Positions 17,724 to 26,115 of a stretch of 64,000 bases of DNA are shown here, piece after piece. The stretch is from positions 1-64,000 of the forward strand of contig NZ_MOBR01000042.1 of the NCBI RefSeq assembly GCF_003732705.1. Direction: 5' to 3'. The position numbers were made by a program, and so were the translations under genes. The DNA is from Pseudomonas frederiksbergensis. Its GTDB lineage: Bacteria > Pseudomonadota > Gammaproteobacteria > Pseudomonadales > Pseudomonadaceae. Within the stretch, counting starts at the first letter, position 1, and each line of letters starts with the position of its first letter. The notes under the pieces were generated by a model. It did no database searches. It was not told where the DNA came from and was given only the letters and a program-made list of their open reading frames with translations.

Positions 17724-18608
17724 ATGATCGTACCGATCATTCTCAGCGTGATTTGCGTGATCCTGCTCGGGCTCTCGGTGTGGCTGTTCCTGCACGGCAT
17801 CCGCAAGACCGGCAACGAACGGGTGCTCAATCGGCTGGCTCAGGGTCAACCGCAATTGGCGGTTCAGAAAACCACGTGGGTCGGTCTGGAGCGCATGTTT
17901 TTACGGGCCGGACTGGGTCGTCCCACTGAACGTCTCGGGCTGTGGCTGACGCTGTGGGGCGTGGCGATGCTGCTCGGTTATGCAGTCGCCGACTGGGTCG
18001 GTTTGCTGACCCTTTTGCTCGCGCCGCCACTGTTGCTGCGGCTGTACATTTCATGGCGGTATCGCCGCCGTCTCAATCGCATGGTCGAACAATTGCCACA
18101 GTTACTGGACCACACCGTGCGCAGTCTCAAATCCGGTCGCACCCTGGCCGACGCGGTCATGGGCGGGATCGAAGCCAGTGATGATCCGCTGAAACACGCC
18201 ATGGGCCGGGTGCAGCGCAACGTGCAACTGGGGGTGAATTTGCCGGACGCTGTCAGCGATTTCGCCGAGCTCTATGAACAGGACGAACTGCGCATGTTTG
18301 CCCTCGGCCTGAAGGTCAATCATCGCTACGGCGGCAACGCCAGCGAGTTGCTGGAAAACCTGATCAAACTGATCCGCGAACGGGACCAGGGCTCCCGGCA
18401 ACTGCGGGCGATGACCGGCGAAACCCGGATGACGGCGTGGGTGCTGGGCTCGTTGCCGATGATTCTGGTGAGTTACTTCATGCTGACCAATCCCGGCTAC
18501 ATGCTCGGTATGTGGCACGACTCGGGCGGCCAGACCATGTTGATTATCGCGGTGGTCTTGCAGGTGATTGGCTGCCTGGCGCTGTGGCGCATGTTGCGGA
18601 GTGTCTGA
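17724..18608 (+). CDS. tadB: Tad inner-membrane platform protein TadB
   Basis: A 294-residue polytopic membrane protein with a type II secretion F domain (about 125-255; LPQLLDHTVRSLKSGRTLADA). There is a hydrophobic helix at the N-terminus, one pair near residues 75-110 and another pair at the C-terminus. It forms the platform on which pilin is added, working with TadC and TadA. One base separates its stop from the tadC start. Confidence 0.94.
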   Translation: MIVPIILSVICVILLGLSVWLFLHGIRKTGNERVLNRLAQGQPQLAVQKTTWVGLERMFLRAGLGRPTERLGLWLTLWGVAMLLGYAVADWVGLLTLLLAPPLLLRLYISWRYRRRLNRMVEQLPQLLDHTVRSLKSGRTLADAVMGGIEASDDPLKHAMGRVQRNVQLGVNLPDAVSDFAELYEQDELRMFALGLKVNHRYGGNASELLENLIKLIRERDQGSRQLRAMTGETRMTAWVLGSLPMILVSYFMLTNPGYMLGMWHDSGGQTMLIIAVVLQVIGCLALWRMLRSV

Positions 18609-18609
18609 C

Positions 18610-19494
18610 ATGGTCCTGCTGGCGAGTCTGATGTTGTTTCTCGGCGCCTTGCTGCTGGTGTCCAACCACTTGCTGCAAGCGCGTCGCCGGGTGCGCCAGG
18701 TGACCCAGCGTTTGCAGGGGCAACTGGTACGGGAAAACCGTTTCGGCAGTTGGCTGCGGGTGCTCGGCAACAGCAGGTTTGGCCAGCGTTCGGTCAGCAT
18801 CGACAGCGAAACCCAGACCCTGCTCAGCCGCTTGGGCTGGCGTCGCGCCAACGAGCGCGCGGTGTTCGCGGCCTGCCAGGTGGGTACGCCGTTGTTGATG
18901 CTGGGGTTGGGTTTGTTCTTGAAAGAAGTGTTTTTCCCCCTCGTGGCCAACGGCTGGCTGCTGCCGATGTTCGGTACCGGCCTCGGTTACTTGCTGCCCA
19001 AACGCTTGCTGGCCTACGCCGCTGCGCGTCGGCAGAAAACCATCGCTGTGGAAATCTCGACCTTCATCCCGCTGCTGCGCATCCTTTTCGAATCGGGCAT
19101 GGCGGTCGAACAAGCGTTGCGGGTGCTGAGCACCGAAGGGCAAAAACTGTTGCCTGAATTGACCAGCGAATTGCGCCTGATCCTGACCCGCGTCGATTCC
19201 GGTCTGGAGCTTAGCCAGGAGTTGCACAAAGCCGCGGTGATGCTGGCGGTGGACGAGTTCAGCGACACCTGCGTGATCCTCGAGCAACTGATTCATCAGG
19301 GCGGCGGCGCGATGAAATCGCTGCTGGTGCTCAAACAACTGCTCGATGATCGGCGCCTGACGCGGCTGCAAGAGTACATCTCGAAAATGTCGGCCAAGAT
19401 GTCCGTGGTGATGATGTTGTTCCTGTTTCCAGCCCTGTTGATCGTCCTGGCCGGCCCCGGGTTTACCGCGATTACCCGGGCGTTTGCCAATTGA
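18610..19494 (+). CDS. tadC: Tad inner-membrane platform protein TadC
   Basis: A 294-residue paralogue of TadB, also with a GspF-type domain (EISTFIPLLRILFESGMAVE, then EFSDTCVILEQLIHQG) and membrane helices at both ends. ATG 18610 lies directly after the tadB stop. It is expected to pair with TadB in the inner membrane. A 26-base gap with a ribosome site leads to tadD. Confidence 0.94.
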   Translation: MVLLASLMLFLGALLLVSNHLLQARRRVRQVTQRLQGQLVRENRFGSWLRVLGNSRFGQRSVSIDSETQTLLSRLGWRRANERAVFAACQVGTPLLMLGLGLFLKEVFFPLVANGWLLPMFGTGLGYLLPKRLLAYAAARRQKTIAVEISTFIPLLRILFESGMAVEQALRVLSTEGQKLLPELTSELRLILTRVDSGLELSQELHKAAVMLAVDEFSDTCVILEQLIHQGGGAMKSLLVLKQLLDDRRLTRLQEYISKMSAKMSVVMMLFLFPALLIVLAGPGFTAITRAFAN

Positions 19495-19520
19495 GTAGCA
19501 CATCTTTTTGAGGGAATCTG

Positions 19521-20243
19521 ATGAAAGCATTGATTGCTGTAGTGAGCCTGCTGATGCTCGCCGGTTGCGCCACCGACGGGCAGGCGCCGTGGTCGGCGAT
19601 GATGTCGCCGGCCAGTTGCAGCAAATTGAGTTCTGATCAGGAACTGGCCCTCAACCTGGCCGACGATCTGGCCAGCGACGGCAAACTGCACGCCAGCCTG
19701 GCCAACTTGCAGAGCCTGCCCGACAACCTCAGCGAAGTGCGTTTGCGCAAGGCCAAGGTCTATCGCCTGCTGGGCCGCAGCGAGGCTGAACCGTTGTATC
19801 GCAGCCTGTTGGGGACGTGCCTGTCGGCCGACGCCGAACAGGGCCTGGGTCAGTTGTTCGCCGCAAAGGGTGATTACGGGCAGGCCCAGGCCCATTTGCA
19901 ACGGGCCGCTCGTTTGGCCCCGACCGACGAGAAAATCCGCAATGATTTGGGCGTGGTTTATCTCAACCAGTTGCGGCTCGACGAGGCGCGTTTCGAATTC
20001 CTGACCGCCATTGAACTCAAGCAGCACGACAATCTGGCGGCGGCGAATCTGGTGACGTTGTTGCTGTATCAGGACAACTGGCAGCAAGCGGCAGAAGTGG
20101 TCAGCCGCTCGCACCTGACGCCGGAACAGTTCACCGACGCCCAGGCTCGCGCGGAAAAACTCAAGCAACCGGGCAAGGGTAAAGCGGCTGTCGGTGATCA
20201 AGTGGCGACGGTGACGGATAGCCAACCGACGTCGGTTAAATAG
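19521..20243 (+). CDS. tadD: Tad pilotin-like lipoprotein TadD (TPR)
   Basis: A 240-residue lipoprotein. The signal peptide ends in the lipobox LAGC (Cys15). It is followed by tetratricopeptide-like helices (LGQLFAAKGDYGQAQAHLQR, then NDLGVVYLNQLRLDEARFEF). In Tad systems this protein helps the secretin insert or assemble. It sits near the end of the plus-strand operon, nine bases before the DUF3613 gene. Confidence 0.92.
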   Translation: MKALIAVVSLLMLAGCATDGQAPWSAMMSPASCSKLSSDQELALNLADDLASDGKLHASLANLQSLPDNLSEVRLRKAKVYRLLGRSEAEPLYRSLLGTCLSADAEQGLGQLFAAKGDYGQAQAHLQRAARLAPTDEKIRNDLGVVYLNQLRLDEARFEFLTAIELKQHDNLAAANLVTLLLYQDNWQQAAEVVSRSHLTPEQFTDAQARAEKLKQPGKGKAAVGDQVATVTDSQPTSVK

Positions 20244-20252
20244 GAGCTGGCC

Positions 20253-20516
20253 ATGATCAAATTATGCGGCCTGAGTCTGTTGATACTGCCCCTGAGCGCG
20301 ATGGCGATCGACGCCGGACCGTCATCGGCGCAACAGCAGGAAACCGAAAATTGGCTGGTGCTGCAAAGCCGTAACACCATGGCGTCCAAGACACCGCAAA
20401 CCGCGAGCGCGGCGGAACGGGAAGAGGCGATGCAGCGCTGGTTGAAGAAATATCGGTATGAGATTCCGGATTTGTACGACCCGGATGCGGGCGGGAAGAT
20501 TGAAATCAGCAAGTAG
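20253..20516 (+). CDS. DUF3613 small periplasmic protein of the Tad operon
   Basis: An 87-residue protein with a signal peptide (ILPLSAMA, cut after about residue 19) and a short helical domain (REEAMQRWLKKYRYEIPDLY) typical of DUF3613. A gene of this type follows tadD in several Pseudomonas Tad loci (PA4298 position, from memory). Its function is unknown; co-transcription suggests a minor role in pilus assembly. It is the last gene before the first REPIN array. Confidence 0.85.
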   Translation: MIKLCGLSLLILPLSAMAIDAGPSSAQQQETENWLVLQSRNTMASKTPQTASAAEREEAMQRWLKKYRYEIPDLYDPDAGGKIEISK

Positions 20517-20555
20517 TGTGTCGTTCACAGATGTTGTGTTCAATGAAGATCCATT

Positions 20556-21448
20556 GTGGGAGCGGGCTTGCTCGCGATAGCGGTGTGTCTGGCGACTGAG
20601 ATGTTGAATGTCAGTCAGCCTTCGCGAGCAAGCTCGCTCCCACAGGGGTTCAGCGTCGACCACAGATGTTGTGTTCACTAAACATCAACTGTGGGAGCGA
20701 GCCTGCTCGCGAAGGCGGTGTGCCTGGCGACATTGATGTTGAATGTGCAGCCGCTTTCGCGAGCAAGCCCGCACACAGGGGTTCATTGTCGTTCACGGAT
20801 TTTGTGTTCACTGAAGATCCAATGTGGGAGCGAGCTTGCTCGCGATAGCGGTGAGTCAGGCGGCTGAGATGTTGAATGTCAGTCAGCTTTCGCGAGCAAG
20901 CTCGCTCCCACAGGGGTTCAGCGTCGACCACAGATGTTGTGTTCACTAAACATCAACTGTGGGAGCGAGCTTGCTCGCGAAAGCGGTGTGTCAGACACAC
21001 TGATGTTGAATGTGCCGACGCTTTCGCGAGCAAGCCCGCTCCCACAGGGGGTCAGTGTCGCTCACAGATGTTGTGTTCACTGAAGTTCCAATGTGGGAGC
21101 GAGCTTGCTCGCGATAGCGGTGAGTCAGGCGACTGAGATGTTGAATGTCAGTCAGTCTTCGCGAGCAAGCCCGCTCCCACAGGGGTTCAGCGTTGTTCAT
21201 AAATATTGTGTTCGGTGAAGATCCATTGTGGGAGCGGGCTTGCTCGCGAAAGCGGTGTGTCAGACACACTGATGTTGAATGTGCCGACGCTTTCGCGAGC
21301 AGGCTCGCTCCCACAGGGGTTCAGCGTCGACCACAGATGTTGTGTTCACTAAACATCAACTGTGGGAGCGAGCCTGCTCGCGAAGGCGGCTGCACATCCA
21401 ACATTAATTTGACTGGCACACCGCTTTCGCGAGCAGGCTCGCTCCCAC
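20556..21448. repeat. Tandem array of seven REPINs, period 133-135 bp
   Basis: Seven REPINs begin at 20556, 20691, 20824, 20959, 21093, 21228 and 21362. Each is about 88 bases and starts GTGGGAGCG, ending in its inverse. Unit 2 has a short deletion in its right arm. The spacers also repeat (motif GATGTTGTGTTCACTAAACA). The array fills the gap between the Tad operon and pprB. All open frames inside it are repeat artefacts. Confidence 0.95.
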
Positions 21449-21454
21449 AAGGAG

Positions 21455-22246
21455 TCAGTGGGCTGTTACGCGCTGGCGCATCCCGGAGTTGCTCGGCGAC
21501 AACGCCAGCGCCAGTTGCGTGCGGTTATGCATATGGGTCAGCCGCAACACCTGGGACACATACAGCTTCACCGTGTTCTCGGTAATCCCCAGCTCACAGG
21601 CGATCTGGTAATTGGTCTGCCCCTTGCCGACCAACCGCGCCACCTCCAGTTGCCGGGGTGACAGCTGATTGAAAATCGACGGGATTTCCACCCGATCAGC
21701 CTCACTGACAACACCTGGCCCAGTGCCCGTCAACGCAGACGAACGCGGACTGCGACGCACCTTGTCCAGGTCCTGATAAAGATCATCAATCGACTCGGAC
21801 AGGTATTGCAGCTTCTGATTCAAATGCCCCAGTTGCACATCCTTATGCCGCTCCTGCAACGCCACTTCCTGACGCTGCAAACCCTCGAGCAACTCATCCA
21901 GATCAATCGGCTTCTGGTAGTAATCGGCAATCCCGGCGCGCAAGGCCTTGATCACCTCCTGCTTGTCGGCACGTCCTGTGAGCAGGATCGCTTCGAATAC
22001 CCGATGTCGACCGCACAGCCGTTGCAGCTCTTGTACAAGCTGGATGCCGTCCATGTCCGGCATGTGCAAATCACACAGCACCAACCCGATGTCCGGATCC
22101 TGGGTGAAACGCTCGACCGCCTGTTTGCTGGATTCGCAAGGTACACAGCGATAACCGCTGCTCTCGAGGAATTCACACAGTTCTTCGACAATCAGTGGCT
22201 GATCGTCGACAACAAGGACTTTTACCGCAGACGTAAGCTTGTTCAC
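21455..22246 (-). CDS. pprB: Response regulator PprB (receiver plus LuxR-type HTH)
   Basis: A 263-residue transcription factor of the PprAB two-component system. The receiver domain spans residues 1-125 with D14, D15, phosphoacceptor D59, T90 and K112. A short coiled linker (about 135-160) leads to a LuxR/GerE helix-turn-helix at about 195-255 (LSPRQLEVARLVGKGQTNYQ). In P. aeruginosa PprB activates the Flp pilus, an adhesin and fimbriae, giving sticky biofilms. Its place inside the Tad locus supports the same job. The stop codon sits seven bases from the last REPIN. Confidence 0.93.
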   Translation of the reverse strand: MNKLTSAVKVLVVDDQPLIVEELCEFLESSGYRCVPCESSKQAVERFTQDPDIGLVLCDLHMPDMDGIQLVQELQRLCGRHRVFEAILLTGRADKQEVIKALRAGIADYYQKPIDLDELLEGLQRQEVALQERHKDVQLGHLNQKLQYLSESIDDLYQDLDKVRRSPRSSALTGTGPGVVSEADRVEIPSIFNQLSPRQLEVARLVGKGQTNYQIACELGITENTVKLYVSQVLRLTHMHNRTQLALALSPSNSGMRQRVTAH

Positions 22247-22372
22247 GTGCTACTCCATGCAGGCCGAAAGCTGACCATTCCTGTACTAATAGCCGCCAGT
22301 TGTATAACTACTCTAACTTTGAAAGTAGACGCACTTTCCGACTATGTACATAGAACTAGTGGCCCCTTGCGA

Positions 22373-22843
22373 CTAATGGGTCCAAACGAGCGTACACACC
22401 ACGCCTACCAACACGAACGGCGCATATGGCTGTTTTTCTGACAATTTTGGATTTATATGTCGAACACCATGCTCAAGCCTTTGATTCATATAGAGCCAGA
22501 CTTTTGGCGCAAGTAACAACCACAACATACTCGCCACGCCGGCACCGATAAACGCGCCAAGCAGGTGCATACCGTCGGTCGCCAGGCCCAAAGCTGTCAT
22601 TAATTTCACATCGCCGGCGCCCATTCGCTTCATCGCATAGCCCGGCAAAGTGAATGCCAGCGCCAGTAAAAACGCCCACCCGCCCTGCTGCGCTGGCGCC
22701 CCGAGCCAGGTGTTGCCGCTCCACAACAGATAAACCAGTGCCGCGGCGCCAACGCCAAGGGTCAGGGCGTTGGCGATGTGGCGGTGACGCGCATCCTGAA
22801 CCGCGCAAAGGGTTAGCCAGACAATCAAGACAAGGCTCTGCAT
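22373..22843 (-). CDS. fppA: Flp prepilin peptidase FppA/CpaA
   Basis: A 156-residue polytopic aspartate protease of family A24 that removes the leader of Flp pilins. The two catalytic aspartates are visible: D17 in VQDARHRHI, and D78 in the GAGDVKLM motif (75-82). It lacks the N-methylating cytoplasmic domain of PilD, as is normal for CpaA types. It is divergent from the TadE-like gene and has the same orientation as pprB, 126 bases upstream of it. Confidence 0.93.
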   Translation of the reverse strand: MQSLVLIVWLTLCAVQDARHRHIANALTLGVGAAALVYLLWSGNTWLGAPAQQGGWAFLLALAFTLPGYAMKRMGAGDVKLMTALGLATDGMHLLGAFIGAGVASMLWLLLAPKVWLYMNQRLEHGVRHINPKLSEKQPYAPFVLVGVVCTLVWTH

Positions 22844-22918
22844 CCGGTAAAAACCGTCCGTTTTGGCTGAATGATTCTATGCTGATATTACGCAGTGACT
22901 GTCAGAGTAGACGTACTC

Positions 22919-23365
22919 ATGAAAGCAGGCCTCCCCAGCAAGCAAGAAGGCGCTGTGGCGATTGAATTCGCCTTGGTGTTCGTGATCTTTTTCGCGGTGT
23001 TTTACGGCCTGGTCAGCTACAGCTTGCCGTTCGTGCTGATGCAGTCGTTCAACCAGGCCACCGCAGAAGCCGTGCGCCGCAGTGTGGCGGTCGATCCCAA
23101 TACGCCCGGCTACGCGACCGTGGTGCAAAACACCGCGAACGCCACGTTGCAACAGCAATTATTGTGGGTTCCGAGCGCGCTGAACCTGGTGATCGGCGTC
23201 GATACCAGCGCGGTCTACGACACCAGCAAAGGCACCCTTACCGTCAGCGTGAATTACCCCACCAGCAAGTTGAATCAGGTCATGCCGTTTCTGGTGTTGC
23301 CAGGCGTGGGCACGGTGCCGAACCTGCCGACCAACCTCAGCGCGACCTCGAGTCTGCAATTTTGA
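22919..23365 (+). CDS. TadE/TadF-like pseudopilin
   Basis: A 148-residue protein with one N-terminal membrane helix (VAIEFALVFVIFFAVFYGLV) preceded by the pseudopilin-like sequence QEGAVAIEFA, then a periplasmic domain. TadE and TadF are minor pseudopilins processed by the Flp prepilin peptidase. Only one such gene is present here, besides TadG. I chose ATG 22919 over an upstream GTG at 22895. Its stop codon overlaps the TTG start of pprA by four bases, so the two are co-translated. Confidence 0.85.
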   Translation: MKAGLPSKQEGAVAIEFALVFVIFFAVFYGLVSYSLPFVLMQSFNQATAEAVRRSVAVDPNTPGYATVVQNTANATLQQQLLWVPSALNLVIGVDTSAVYDTSKGTLTVSVNYPTSKLNQVMPFLVLPGVGTVPNLPTNLSATSSLQF

Positions 23366-26115
23366 CCTCCGCAGACAAGCTTTTCGCTCGCTTGCTCAAG
23401 CGCCCCGCCCTCCCCGCCATCGAGGCGTCCGCTCCGTTGCTCGCGCAACCGCTGGGCCTGCATCTACAGCTGGACAACGACGGTCATGTGCTGCAAATGG
23501 CCGGGCCGCTGCGGCACTCGCTGGCCCAGCAACCGCCCCACGACCAACCGTTGCCGCTGCAGTGTTACGTCCTGGCCCACAGCACACTGACCATCGAAGG
23601 TCAGCCCGGCGACTGGCAGGGGCAAAGTCTGGATCTGGATTTCCTCGGGCTGGCCGACCAGACCTTGCACCTGCGCGGCTGGGTGCAGCCGTGGGCCGGG
23701 GGCTGGTTATTGCAGTTGATGGACATCGGCGACCTGTTGCTCGAACGCCATCAAGCCCACAGCCGGGAAGAATGCCAGGCCGTGGCCGGGCAGATCAGCG
23801 AGCATTTGCGCGCATGCAGCCTGTCGCGGTTGCCGGTGATTGTCAGCGAACAATTGCAAACCATCGCCCAGCGCTGGCACATGCCGTGTGTAGCGCTGGC
23901 CTTGCTCGACGAACAGGAAGAAGGCTGGCAAATCCATCGCCAGTTCAACGCCCATGACGCGCCGCAGCTGTGGCAAAACAATCAACGCCTGGGCACGGTG
24001 CTCGACAGCTTGAACGGCTCCGCGCCCCAGCGTCTGGCCATCAGTCACGGCCTCGACGAACACCTGCGCGTGCAAGATTTGTTCGGCAATGCCGAGGGTT
24101 TTGCCGTGCCCTACAGCGACGACCACGGCGTCGCCGCGTGGCTGCTGTGCGGGTTTTACCCGGTGCACGAGCATGCGCCGGACCTGGGGGATCGCGACTG
24201 GTTGCTGCTGGTCAGCGCGCTGGCCGGGCCGTTGCTGGGTCGCTTGCGCGAGCAACACCACCACTTGCAACTGGAGCGCCTGGAATCCTTGCAAGTCTTG
24301 CTCGGGACAGGCTGGTGGGAGGCTTTTGGCGCCAGCGATGAAATCCTCTTGGCACCGTCCCTCGCAGCCACCTTGCACCTGGACAGCGCCCGTCTGACCC
24401 TCGATGACTGGCTGTTGCAAATCCATCCCGCCGATCGCGAGGAGATGCGCAGTCGGCTGCACGCCTTGCAACAACACGACGAGCCGTTGACCCTGTGCGT
24501 GCGCCTGCACCGCTGCGACACGGAGCACCATCCGCTGTGGTACAGGCTGCAAGGCCAGGCCATCGGCACCGGCGACAGTCGGCGGCTGGTGGGTTTCATG
24601 CTCGACATCAGCGACATCAAAAATCAGCAGCAACACACCGCCGCCGCCCATGCGCGACTGGACAACCTGATCGCCAGTTCACCGGCGGTGATCTACGTCC
24701 AGCGCTACGTTGAAGGCGCGCTGCACCCGACATTTTTCAGCGCCAGCCTTCAGCCGCTGTTGGGCTGGAGCCTGGAAAATTGCGACGCCGCCGCGTTGAT
24801 CGAGCGCGTCCATCCCGAGGACCGCGACCGCTATTTCGAGCGCACCCGCCACTTGCTGCGCGAAGGCTCGGTGCGCGCCCGCTATCGTCTGCGCGACAGT
24901 CACGGCGATTACCACTGGCTGCTCGACGAAGCCAAGCTGCTGCGCGATGACCTCGGTTTGCCAGTGGAAGCCGTTGGCTTGTGGCTCGATGTCACCGAAG
25001 CGACCCTGGCCGCCGAGCAAGTGAAACAGAGCGAAGAGCGTTATCGGATACTGGTGGAGGATTCCCCGGCGATGATCTGTCGTTATCGCCCGGACTTGAC
25101 CCTGAGTTTCGGCAACCGGCCGCTGGCGATGTACCTGGAATGTGAGCCCGAACAACTGCCGGGGATGAACCTGGGCAACTGGATGTCGGACGAACAGCGC
25201 GAAGCGTTTCTCCAGCGGCTCAGCCTGCTGACCCCGGAGCACCCGGTCAGCACTGCCGAGATCAACCTGCAACTGCCCGGGCGCGAACACGCCTGGTGGG
25301 TTTGGTCGGATCGCGGGGTGTTCGATGATCAGGGCCGCTTGCTGGAAATCCAGGCCGTGGGCCGCGACAACACCGACGTCCGCCGCTCCCAACAGCAACT
25401 GACCCAGAGCGCGAAAATGGCCACCCTCGGCGAAATGGCCACCGGGCTCGCCCATGAAATCAATCAGCCGCTGAACGTGATGCGCATGGCCATCGTCAAC
25501 GTGCTCAAGCGCTTGAGCAGCGGCGAGGTGCAAATCGATTACCTCACCGACAAACTCAACCGCATCGACGCGCAGGTGCAGCGGGCAGCGCGGGTGGTGG
25601 ATCACATGCGTGTGTTCGGCCGCCGTTCAGAGATCGAGCAACATCCGTTCAATCCGGTCGACGCCATCGAAGGCACGTTAGCGCTGCTGGCCGAAGGTAT
25701 GCGCGGCAAAGGTGTGGAACTGCGGGTCAGCGAAACAGGGTTTACTGTGCAGGTGCGCGGTTATATCGATCAGTTGGAGCAGGTGCTGATTAATTTGATG
25801 GTCAACGCGCGGGATGCATTGTTGAGCAAGCAGGCGAGTGATCGTGAGTTCAAACCGTGGATTTCGGTGTATGCCGAGCGCGATGCGCAGTCGGTGCGGC
25901 TATGGGTCGAGGACAATGGCGGCGGCATCGATCCACGCTTGCTGGAGCGTATTTTCGAGCCGTTTTTCACCACTAAACCAGTGGGCGTCGGCACCGGGCT
26001 GGGGTTGTCGGTGAGTTATGGGATCGTCGAAAACATGGGCGGACGACTGAGTGTGAGTAACTCGGTTGAAGGGGCGCGGTTTTGTATTGAGCTGCCGGTA
26101 ATCCAGGACGACTAG
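23362..26115 (+). CDS. pprA: Sensor histidine kinase PprA
   Basis: A 917-residue kinase without clear membrane helices. The N-terminal half contains a GAF-like region and PAS folds, with PAS/PAC repeats recognisable at about 380-560 (for example VIYVQRYVEGALHP) and 560-680. These are followed by the dimerisation helix with H698 (GLAHEINQPLNV) and an ATPase domain (DNGGGIDP, FEPFFTTKPVG, GTGLGLS). It is the partner of PprB. The best start is TTG 23362, which overlaps the TadE-like stop as TTGA. The open frame extends 66 codons upstream but is antisense-like there. Its stop shares the CTAG tetranucleotide with the convergent tadG gene. Confidence 0.9.
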   Translation: MTSADKLFARLLKRPALPAIEASAPLLAQPLGLHLQLDNDGHVLQMAGPLRHSLAQQPPHDQPLPLQCYVLAHSTLTIEGQPGDWQGQSLDLDFLGLADQTLHLRGWVQPWAGGWLLQLMDIGDLLLERHQAHSREECQAVAGQISEHLRACSLSRLPVIVSEQLQTIAQRWHMPCVALALLDEQEEGWQIHRQFNAHDAPQLWQNNQRLGTVLDSLNGSAPQRLAISHGLDEHLRVQDLFGNAEGFAVPYSDDHGVAAWLLCGFYPVHEHAPDLGDRDWLLLVSALAGPLLGRLREQHHHLQLERLESLQVLLGTGWWEAFGASDEILLAPSLAATLHLDSARLTLDDWLLQIHPADREEMRSRLHALQQHDEPLTLCVRLHRCDTEHHPLWYRLQGQAIGTGDSRRLVGFMLDISDIKNQQQHTAAAHARLDNLIASSPAVIYVQRYVEGALHPTFFSASLQPLLGWSLENCDAAALIERVHPEDRDRYFERTRHLLREGSVRARYRLRDSHGDYHWLLDEAKLLRDDLGLPVEAVGLWLDVTEATLAAEQVKQSEERYRILVEDSPAMICRYRPDLTLSFGNRPLAMYLECEPEQLPGMNLGNWMSDEQREAFLQRLSLLTPEHPVSTAEINLQLPGREHAWWVWSDRGVFDDQGRLLEIQAVGRDNTDVRRSQQQLTQSAKMATLGEMATGLAHEINQPLNVMRMAIVNVLKRLSSGEVQIDYLTDKLNRIDAQVQRAARVVDHMRVFGRRSEIEQHPFNPVDAIEGTLALLAEGMRGKGVELRVSETGFTVQVRGYIDQLEQVLINLMVNARDALLSKQASDREFKPWISVYAERDAQSVRLWVEDNGGGIDPRLLERIFEPFFTTKPVGVGTGLGLSVSYGIVENMGGRLSVSNSVEGARFCIELPVIQDD

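Noticed and set aside
16263..17855. A 530-codon minus-strand open frame
   Set aside because: Antisense to tadA, which has complete Walker and His-box motifs.
20650..21585. Several 60-146-codon open frames on both strands upstream of pprB
   Set aside because: These are repeat translations (GSELARD, REQARSH type) of REP sequences.
23164..23361. N-terminal extension of PprA
   Set aside because: This stretch is the TadE-like gene in another frame; it adds no domain, and TTG 23362 gives the proper length.
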